Assembly: GCA_947460525.1 (NCBI GenBank)
Contig: CANHIV010000112.1
Coordinates: 1 to 5,103 of the forward strand
From: Flavobacteriales bacterium
Lineage (GTDB): Bacteria > Bacteroidota > Bacteroidia > Flavobacteriales_D > Sanyastnellaceae
Direction: 5' to 3'
Length of the DNA stretch: 5,103 nucleotides
Position numbers and translations under genes: made by a program. This document shows, one piece after another, positions 1-5,103 of this stretch; the first letter of the stretch is position 1; every line of letters starts with the position of its first letter. The notes under the pieces were generated by a model. It was not told where the DNA came from, did not search any database, and saw nothing but the letters and a program-made list of their open reading frames with translations.

Positions 1-386
1 GGGATGTCATGAAAATGCTTGGTGTACTCAGCGGTTCGGATCATTTGCGAGTAAAGCACATCTGGCTGAATTTCTTTGATGATTTCCGAAAATTTCTTTT
101 GCGCATGCTGTTGATGAAAGAGCAATACCTGCCATGGATGATGACTCCAAATGCCTTTGAGAATACCTATCGGAACGGCTGCTTTTGCAAGAGAAATCCA
201 ATGCCAATGACCACCCAATTTCTCCAATGCTAAAATATTTTCAGGCACGGCTTTTTCAAAATGAAAACAGACGATGTGCACGTCATGTCCGGCTTCTATG
301 AGCGATTTGATTTGATGATAAGCGCGAAGTTTATCTCCTTTTTCCAAGGGAAATGGAATACGGGACAGGGTGACCACCATTTTCAT
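1..386 (-). CDS. Glycosyltransferase, GT4-type (N-terminal part, cut by window edge)
   Basis: About 128 N-terminal residues are visible; the rest lies beyond the left edge. The protein opens with a short beta strand and then the motif IPFPLEKGDKLRAYHQIK (residues 10-27), followed by EAGHDVHIVCF. This is the usual start of the GT-B fold N-terminal domain in Bacteroidota group 1 (GT4) glycosyltransferases, where the Gly-Asp-rich loop after the first strand faces the acceptor. The donor-binding C-terminal domain is not in view, so donor sugar and linkage cannot be inferred. The ATG (386-384) overlaps the TGA of the upstream glycosyltransferase as ATGA, which suggests translational coupling. A second ATG two codons on (380-378) is an alternative start. 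An AGAAG stretch just upstream is a weak ribosome-binding site. Inferred role: cytoplasmic or membrane-peripheral sugar transfer in surface polysaccharide or LPS synthesis. Confidence 0.82.
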   Translation of the reverse strand, partial: MKMVVTLSRIPFPLEKGDKLRAYHQIKSLIEAGHDVHIVCFHFEKAVPENILALEKLGGHWHWISLAKAAVPIGILKGIWSHHPWQVLLFHQQHAQKKFSEIIKEIQPDVLYSQMIRTAEYTKHFHDI

Positions 387-1585
387 CGCTGCACTTCTTT
401 GTAAAACTGAATCAGTTCTTTGGTGATGATGCGGTTATCGAAATGGGTTTCTGCAAACAGTCGAGCGTTGTGCTCTAGGCGCTCTTTTTTTCCAACTTTG
501 TTTACCAAAGCATCAATGGCTTCTATCCATTCCGCGGCCGTATCCGCAATGAGGATGTTCTCTTTTTCCTTGTAATCAATGCCAATGGCACCAATTGTAG
601 AGCTGATGATGGCCTTGCCCAAAGCCATGCCTTCAATAATTTTTACTCGCACACCGCCACCAGACAAAATGGGAACAACCATAATGTCGTGCTCCTGAAT
701 GTACTTCGTAGCATCTTCAATTTCGCCTTGAATAAATACCTGGGTAGCTTGGATGGCTTTGAATTCAGGAGACATATTTCTACCCGCCAAATGCAGCGTG
801 AGATGGGGAAATTGTTGGTGGATGTGTGGCCATACCTTTTGAATGAACCATGTCAGCCCTTCAACATTGGGTTCCCAATCCATGGCACCGAGATGAAAGA
901 GTTTAACACTGGTATTGCTCGATGTCGCACTGCAAGGGTATAGGTCCAAGTCGATACCAAAAGCAACCGTTTTTATGGGTTTTCTAACGCCGAGCTGAAG
1001 CATTCTAATTTTATCCGATTCTGAAATGGTGGCAATGCCATTAACTGAATTGAACATCATCAGTTCATATTCTCTTAGCTGTTTCGCCAAGAAATTCAAA
1101 TACAATTTTTTAATGGGATTCTTGGTGCCAATGGCAATTTTCTCCCAAATGGTGTACTCAATATTGTGTGCTCTTAAAATGATGGGGGCGCGGCTATGAC
1201 GTTTAATTGTCCCGATGTAAGGCGTCATGAACAAGCTTTCCAAATGAATCACATCAAAACTTTGGTTGCGCAACAGCCTATCAATTTTAATGTCCATGTC
1301 GGGACTGAAAAAACGGTTGACATGGTAGCTGTCATTGGTCATGAACGCGGTGAACGCATCTACAAAGTTGATGCGCGTATCTACATGAACACCTTCTATA
1401 TCCGTCTTTTGAATGTAATCAGGAGAAAGTTCATCTAGCTTTAAATCATGTTTGTGGGTGAAAATGGTTAAGATCTTCACCTTGTGACCCGCTTCAATTA
1501 GACCTTGTGTTAAATTGTTCATGGCAATGCACCCCCCGTCTTTGGCGGGAAGTGGAGGCTTGTGACACAATTGAAGAACATGCAT
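383..1585 (-). CDS. Glycosyltransferase, GT4 family (group 1)
   Basis: A complete protein of 400 residues, the normal size for a GT-B glycosyltransferase. The N-terminal domain begins MHVLQLCHKPPLPAKDGG, where the Gly-rich loop at 17-18 is the acceptor-side loop. RAHNIEYTIWEK (138-149) is typical of this subgroup. The C-terminal donor domain has GAMDWEPNVEG (233-243), then VVPILSGGGVRVKIIEGMALGK (303-324). Glu318 matches the second Glu of the GT4 E-x7-E motif; the first Glu is replaced by Gly310, as is common in the GGGxRxK branch. The reading frame stays open 37 codons further upstream, but that stretch overlaps the preceding permease gene and has no family similarity. The ATG at 1585 is therefore chosen; it lies one base after the permease stop (TAA-A-ATG). 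It is the middle gene of a permease-GT-GT operon, overlapping the next gene by ATGA. A retaining nucleotide-sugar transferase for surface glycan or LPS is likely; the substrate is unknown. Confidence 0.9.
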   Translation of the reverse strand: MHVLQLCHKPPLPAKDGGCIAMNNLTQGLIEAGHKVKILTIFTHKHDLKLDELSPDYIQKTDIEGVHVDTRINFVDAFTAFMTNDSYHVNRFFSPDMDIKIDRLLRNQSFDVIHLESLFMTPYIGTIKRHSRAPIILRAHNIEYTIWEKIAIGTKNPIKKLYLNFLAKQLREYELMMFNSVNGIATISESDKIRMLQLGVRKPIKTVAFGIDLDLYPCSATSSNTSVKLFHLGAMDWEPNVEGLTWFIQKVWPHIHQQFPHLTLHLAGRNMSPEFKAIQATQVFIQGEIEDATKYIQEHDIMVVPILSGGGVRVKIIEGMALGKAIISSTIGAIGIDYKEKENILIADTAAEWIEAIDALVNKVGKKERLEHNARLFAETHFDNRIITKELIQFYKEVQR

Positions 1586-1586
1586 T

Positions 1587-2993
1587 TTATTGGGCTTTGC
1601 TTTTTTTCTTGAACCAAGATTTGAAGTCGGGGATGTTCCAACTTTTTTCTTGATTGGCAGAATACATGACCAAGATACAAATGGGAACCATGACAAAAGT
1701 GGAAATCCACATGCCTACCCACGGTTCGATGATAAATGCTTTGGCCATTTTTTCTCCTGCAATGGTGAGCATTTCAAACAGGATAAACAGCAGCAATGCA
1801 ATAACAGAAGGCAATCCCAATCCGCCTTTGCGCAAAATTGCTCCCAACGGGGCGCCCACGAAGAATAAAACAAAACAAGATATGGCCAAGAAGAATTTTC
1901 GGTGCCATTCTATTTTGTGTCGATTGGCAAATCTCAACAAGTCCTCTTTTTCTATTTTAATCTTTTGAATTTGAACCATGTCTCTGCGGGTAGCATCAAT
2001 GGCAGATTGAATGGTTTTGGATTGAATGGTCAACGGCATTTGCGATTGCAAGGAAACAGGCGATGGCGCGATTTCAGAGATGGGTTCTACCAAACGCAGT
2101 TTTTTCTCATTGTTGATTTTCCAATGTTGGTTCATGCTATCTACTTCCGCATCAAAGCCCAAAAGGGCGTTGTCCAACTGATTGATGGTCATCATTTCAA
2201 AGGCGTTTTTGAATACCTCCTCATCGTCTTTGCTAAAGAACAAGGAAGAAATATCAATGCGCAAAGTCATTTGATCAAATTTAGAAGATAATGCGGGATG
2301 CTTGGGATGTCTGGATCGCTTCTCATCCAATTCGTCATACGTTACCCCATTTTGCATTTGAAGAATCAACCAGCGCTTATCATCCGTTTGCTGCATGTTG
2401 CCCTTTTCGGCTCTAATAACGGTTCTGTTTCCTCGTCCGGGATCTCGGTGATCATAAATCAATATGTCTTGGAGCTCGCCAGTTTCGGTATTCTTTTTCA
2501 TTACCCGAATACTGATGCCTTCAATGCCATCATAAAACTGCCCCTCGGTCAAACTCAATGCTGGTTTTTGCTGAACGATGGAGAAGAGTAGCGTCCGGTA
2601 TTTCAAATTGGCAATGGGCCAAATGTTATTTGCAAAAAAGAAGGCAACAATAGACAAACCCCCGATGAAAATAATGAGGGGTATAAAAATTCTACCCAAA
2701 CTCAAGCCCGCGCTTTTCATGGCGGTGAGCTCATTGTGTTCCGAAAGCGCACCGATGGTCATGATGCTGGACATCAAGATGGCCAAGGGTAGCGCCATGT
2801 TGACAATTCTGGCGGATACAAATAATAGGAGTTGTAAGATGATCCAAACGCTCAGGCCTTTGCCCATTAAATCATCGATATAGAGCCAGATAAATTGCAA
2901 TTCAAAGACAAAAAGCGAAACCATGAAGGTGACGATAAAGGGCCCAATGAAGGCCCGCAGCAACACTTTGGATATTTTTTTCTGGTTTAACAT
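1587..2993 (-). CDS. LptF/LptG family permease (LPS export ABC transporter, YjgP/YjgQ family)
   Basis: An inner-membrane protein of 468 residues. In the Lpt system, LptF and LptG form the membrane part of the LptB2FG ABC transporter, which extracts LPS and passes it to the periplasmic bridge. Three N-terminal membrane segments are visible (about 14-38, 48-82, 101-126). A large hydrophilic periplasmic region follows (about 127-375), expected to hold the beta-jellyroll. Three C-terminal segments come last (about 377-397, 404-428, 434-456), then a basic tail. Family marks are YIDDLMGKGL (38-47), ELTAMKSAGLSLGR (88-101, the coupling-helix region contacting LptB), EWHRKF (372-377) and GAPLGAILRKGGLG (380-393). 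It is about 100 residues longer than the E. coli proteins, as usual in Bacteroidota. LptF and LptG cannot be told apart here, so no symbol is given. A TTG at 2996 could extend the frame by one codon, but the ATG at 2993 is preferred. It is the first gene of the leftward operon, followed at one base by a glycosyltransferase. Confidence 0.93.
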   Translation of the reverse strand: MLNQKKISKVLLRAFIGPFIVTFMVSLFVFELQFIWLYIDDLMGKGLSVWIILQLLLFVSARIVNMALPLAILMSSIMTIGALSEHNELTAMKSAGLSLGRIFIPLIIFIGGLSIVAFFFANNIWPIANLKYRTLLFSIVQQKPALSLTEGQFYDGIEGISIRVMKKNTETGELQDILIYDHRDPGRGNRTVIRAEKGNMQQTDDKRWLILQMQNGVTYDELDEKRSRHPKHPALSSKFDQMTLRIDISSLFFSKDDEEVFKNAFEMMTINQLDNALLGFDAEVDSMNQHWKINNEKKLRLVEPISEIAPSPVSLQSQMPLTIQSKTIQSAIDATRRDMVQIQKIKIEKEDLLRFANRHKIEWHRKFFLAISCFVLFFVGAPLGAILRKGGLGLPSVIALLLFILFEMLTIAGEKMAKAFIIEPWVGMWISTFVMVPICILVMYSANQEKSWNIPDFKSWFKKKSKAQ

Positions 2994-3048
2994 CAAACAG
3001 CGCTAAGCTACTTTATCTTTCGGCACCAAAACCAAGGAAATTTAAAAA
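2994..3048. promoter_or_regulatory. Divergent intergenic region, presumed back-to-back promoters
   Basis: This 55-base gap is the only DNA between the two divergent start codons, so both promoters probably lie in it or just inside the flanking genes. On the plus strand, TATCTTTC (3014-3021) matches the Bacteroidota -7 consensus TAnnTTTG in all but the last base; no good -33 TTTG lies at the right distance. On the minus strand, TAGCTTAG (3010-3003) differs from the consensus at one defined base and has TTGG-like elements about 16-22 bases upstream. If it is real, the permease transcript would start within a few bases of its ATG and be nearly leaderless. These are consensus matches by eye, and the two boxes are only three bases apart, so simultaneous use could interfere. 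Confidence 0.35.
3034..3040 (+). promoter_or_regulatory. Ribosome-binding site of the secreted protease
   Basis: AAGGAAA ends eight bases before the ATG at 3049 and resembles a Shine-Dalgarno sequence, which is uncommon in Bacteroidota. The stretch TTTAAAAA between it and the start is the A/T-rich leader that favours initiation in this phylum. It supports the chosen start, which also gives a well-formed signal peptide. Confidence 0.5.
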
Positions 3049-4713
3049 ATGAGAAAAATTTTATCTAGAATTTTTATCGCAAGTGGGGTTGTCGCTTTTA
3101 TGACTTTCACGGCGAATTCTCAGGAACTTCAAATGGATGTGATATCCAATTTTGACAATGAGAAATTGATCTTGTCTTCCATTGAAGAAGAGAAGCAAGG
3201 AGGCATGAGCATGAATGCGGTGTGGGTCCCCATGCAATTGGACATGAGTTCCATAGGCGAATGGGAGTACAATGCGGATGGCAGCAAACGTTGGTTGTAT
3301 GCATTTCAAAGTCCAGGAGCATTGGCTTTGGGTGTTGTATTTAGTTATTACAACTTGCCTGAAGGAGCAGAGTTGTACCTGTATTCAGCGGACAAATCTT
3401 GGTTAGAGGGTCCATTCACTTCGGATCAAAACAAATCGCATCATATTTTCAGAACACCTGAGGTGTATGGTGATGCGGCCATTTTAGAATACCGTCAGCC
3501 TGCTGGTGTTGTAGGCAATGTGCGTTTGGAGACTCGTGGTATGTTGCACTTTTACCGCATGATTCAAGATCCTCGTGCGGAACAATTCAAGAACGTAGAA
3601 AGTGATCCATGTGAAGTGGATGTGAATTGTCCAGAAGGAGATGCTTGGGCCAATGAAAAGCATGCGGTAGTTCGTTTGAGTTTGGTGATGTCTGGTGGCG
3701 CGGGATTGTGCTCGGGTACATTGGTGAACAACACTGCTATGGATTGTAAAGGCTATGTTTTGACAGCGATGCATTGCACGGAGAGTTCTTCTGATGCTGA
3801 TTTATTGGCTTCTTCAGCAAGATTCAATTTTGCCAAAAGCGGTTGTGGCACAGGACTAGGTTCAACGACACAAAATTCAACGGGACTTTATTTGCGCGCA
3901 GATTCCAATGATGGAGGAGGTGCTACCGGATCTGATTTTGCTTTGATAGAATTGCAAGATGCGATACCTGCCAGTTGGACCGTTTATTATGCAGGTTGGG
4001 ACGCAACAGACAATATTCCCGCAGCCATTCCTGACTCGTTGTATGGTGCCAAGGCCGTTTGCATTCATCATCCTGCCGGCGATTACATGAAAATCTCACA
4101 TGCTTCACAAGTAACCAAAGGAACTTGGCAGGCTTCTGATCGTCACTGGAGAACCGTTTGGATGGCGACAGAAACAGAGCATGGTGTAACCGAAGGAGGA
4201 TCATCAGGATCACCCATTTTCTCACCTAGCCATCAAATCATTGGAACTTTGACAGGTGGTGGATCGTTTTGCAATACGCCAACGTCGCCCGACTATTATG
4301 GCAGAATGGCCAAGCATTGGACAGGCAATTTCAATCCAAACGCAGCCAATCAAAAATTGAAGGTTTGGTTAGATCCTGGTAACTTGGGATGGTTGACTTT
4401 GAATGGTGCAACCAAGGGAACCAGCGCTTTGCCATGTCAACCCATCGGTGTGAATGAAGAGTTGCAGTTTGATGATGTCGTGGTTTATCCTACTTTGATT
4501 CAAACCACTTTCCAAGTTCAGGTAGCCAACAACCCTTGGATACAACAAGCGATTGTTTTTGATAGCAATGGTCGTCAAGTAGCATCTCAGAATTTCAATT
4601 CGTCTCAATTGACGTTTGATGCTTCATCTTGGGCCAATGGCGTTTACTATTTGAGTGTTCGTCAGAACAATGGATCATTTGTAACCAAAAAATTGGTGGT
4701 TGCCCATTCATGA
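3049..4713 (+). CDS. Secreted lysyl endopeptidase-like serine protease (S1) with T9SS sorting domain
   Basis: A protein of 554 residues in four parts. (1) Signal peptide, residues 1-24, with basic MRKILSR, a hydrophobic core and probable cleavage ANS|QE. (2) Pro-region, about 25-181. (3) Protease domain, about 182-450. Compared from memory with Achromobacter protease I, the triad is His252 (LTAMHC), Asp296 (GSDFALIEL) and Ser386 (GGSSGSP). Its six disulfide cysteines have counterparts at 188, 194, 221, 253, 276 and 408. Asp415 in PDYYGR matches the Lys-specificity Asp225 and Trp360 matches Trp169, while His210 is replaced by Thr402. (4) C-terminal T9SS type A sorting domain, about 478-554, from VVYPTL to KKLVVAHS, normally removed after outer-membrane export. 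Role: a secreted or surface-bound protease, probably cutting after Lys, for nutrition or extracellular processing. The stop overlaps the ung start as ATGA. The family assignment is strong; Lys specificity is inferred. Confidence 0.92.
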   Translation: MRKILSRIFIASGVVAFMTFTANSQELQMDVISNFDNEKLILSSIEEEKQGGMSMNAVWVPMQLDMSSIGEWEYNADGSKRWLYAFQSPGALALGVVFSYYNLPEGAELYLYSADKSWLEGPFTSDQNKSHHIFRTPEVYGDAAILEYRQPAGVVGNVRLETRGMLHFYRMIQDPRAEQFKNVESDPCEVDVNCPEGDAWANEKHAVVRLSLVMSGGAGLCSGTLVNNTAMDCKGYVLTAMHCTESSSDADLLASSARFNFAKSGCGTGLGSTTQNSTGLYLRADSNDGGGATGSDFALIELQDAIPASWTVYYAGWDATDNIPAAIPDSLYGAKAVCIHHPAGDYMKISHASQVTKGTWQASDRHWRTVWMATETEHGVTEGGSSGSPIFSPSHQIIGTLTGGGSFCNTPTSPDYYGRMAKHWTGNFNPNAANQKLKVWLDPGNLGWLTLNGATKGTSALPCQPIGVNEELQFDDVVVYPTLIQTTFQVQVANNPWIQQAIVFDSNGRQVASQNFNSSQLTFDASSWANGVYYLSVRQNNGSFVTKKLVVAHS

Positions 4714-5103
4714 GATTAGAAGATTACATTGAGGATTTAGAATGGCAGCGCGAGTTAAGCGGAGCTTTTTTAAATGACCGATGGCATAGAATTACAGAGA
4801 AGGTTGAGCAGGCATATGCTCAACCTTTTTCTTTTCCCCCAAGGCCGCAGATATTTTCGGCATTCAATGCTACGCCATTTTCCAAAGTGAGCATAGTGAT
4901 TATTGGACAAGATCCTTATCACGGGGATGGAGAGGCCAACGGTTTGGCTTTTTCGGTCAATGAAGGCATTAAAATCCCGCCGTCCTTGCGCAACATTTTC
5001 AAGGAATTAAAAGATGATTTGGGAATAGATCGTACCCGAACCGATTTGCAAGATTGGGCTTATCAGGGTGTATTTTTATTGAACACCACGTTAACGGTCG
5101 AAC
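4710..5103 (+). CDS. ung: Uracil-DNA glycosylase, family 1 (C-terminal part beyond window edge)
   Basis: The first 131 residues of an enzyme usually about 220-230 long, which removes uracil from DNA to start base-excision repair in the cytoplasm. Family 1 marks are the water-activating motif GQDPYHG (66-72, catalytic Asp68, with Tyr70 shielding the pocket), GLAFSV (78-83, Phe81 stacking on uracil), PPSLRNIFKEL (90-100) and WAYQGVFLLNTTLTV (116-130, Asn125 being the uracil-reading Asn). The Leu-loop HPSP motif would lie past the right edge. The N-terminal stretch with LEWQRELSGAFLNDRW and PPRPQIFSAFNATPF also fits the family. The start is firm: ATG at 4710 is the only in-frame Met before the catalytic motif, and it overlaps the protease stop (ATGA). 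No clear ribosome-binding site is visible, so translation may be coupled to the protease. A terminator-like hairpin lies inside codons 31-42. Confidence 0.96.
   Translation, partial: MRLEDYIEDLEWQRELSGAFLNDRWHRITEKVEQAYAQPFSFPPRPQIFSAFNATPFSKVSIVIIGQDPYHGDGEANGLAFSVNEGIKIPPSLRNIFKELKDDLGIDRTRTDLQDWAYQGVFLLNTTLTVE
4800..4835 (+). terminator. Intrinsic terminator-like hairpin inside the ung coding region
   Basis: AAGGTTGAGCA (4800-4810) pairs perfectly with TGCTCAACCTT (4817-4827) around the six-base loop GGCATA. The stem is followed by T-rich DNA; the T-run begins at 4826 (TTTTTCTTTT, 4826-4835), its first two Ts pairing in the extended stem. The 9-bp core GGTTGAGCA/TGCTCAACC alone is a strong stem. 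On the minus strand there is no T-run after the hairpin, so it would work only rightward. It encodes residues 31-42 of Ung in frame, so it is a coding sequence with a terminator-like RNA structure. It may end part of the protease transcript, or act as an attenuator when ung is not being translated. The structure is seen directly; termination is inferred. Confidence 0.6.

Noticed and set aside
9..233. Plus-strand open frame opposite the left-edge glycosyltransferase
   Set aside because: It is antisense to a clearly recognisable glycosyltransferase and its translation shows no domain, signal or family pattern.
1586..1696. 37-codon N-terminal extension of the middle glycosyltransferase
   Set aside because: It overlaps the permease gene in another frame, has no family-like sequence, and the ATG at 1585 sits at the classic first beta strand of a GT4 protein one base after the permease stop.
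1590..2883. Several plus-strand open frames opposite the permease
   Set aside because: They mirror a well-supported membrane protein and their translations look like low-information shadows.
2994..2996. TTG start for the permease one codon upstream
   Set aside because: It adds a single residue and an ATG follows immediately; ATG is the likelier start.
3025..3037. Short tandem-like ACCAAA/ACCAAG repeat before the protease
   Set aside because: Two imperfect six-base units are expected by chance and overlap the ribosome-binding site.
4615..4653. Possible internal promoter for ung (TTTG at 4615 and TACTATTTG at 4645)
   Set aside because: The -7-like box has an extra base and the gap to the upstream TTTG is about 26 bases, longer than the usual Bacteroidota spacing.
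4813..4820. GCATATGC palindrome as a separate protein-binding site
   Set aside because: It lies within the loop and right arm of the larger terminator-like hairpin and needs no separate explanation.

Overview
The window looks like chromosomal DNA from a member of the Bacteroidota, probably Flavobacteriia-like. The main clue is a secreted protease that ends in a type IX secretion (T9SS) sorting domain. Supporting clues are the long Bacteroidota-type LptF/LptG permease, weak Shine-Dalgarno signals with A-rich stretches before start codons, and moderate GC content. No RNA gene, IS element, CRISPR array or tRNA is visible. The exact genus cannot be read from the sequence.

Layout: two divergent transcription units share a gap of only 55 bases (2994-3048). 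Leftward (minus strand) runs a tight three-gene operon. It begins with an LptF/LptG-family inner-membrane permease (1587-2993). One base later comes a complete 400-residue GT4 glycosyltransferase (383-1585). That gene overlaps by ATGA with a second GT4-type glycosyltransferase, which is cut by the left edge (1-386). Together they read as a cell-envelope unit: lipopolysaccharide transport plus surface-glycan assembly.

Rightward (plus strand) lies a 554-residue secreted serine endopeptidase of the lysyl endopeptidase (Achromobacter protease I) type (3049-4713). It has a signal peptide, a pro-region, an S1 protease domain with a complete catalytic triad and all six structural cysteines, and a C-terminal T9SS sorting domain. 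Its stop codon overlaps the start of uracil-DNA glycosylase, ung (4710 to beyond the right edge), in an ATGA junction.

The most unusual element is a textbook-looking intrinsic terminator, a perfect 11-bp stem followed by a T-run, at 4800-4835. It lies entirely inside the ung reading frame, about 90 bases after the start codon. Ung has no alternative in-frame ATG, so the hairpin is coding and could act as a terminator or attenuator for the protease transcript and for ung itself. No wholly new multi-gene system was found; the other genes belong to recognisable families.
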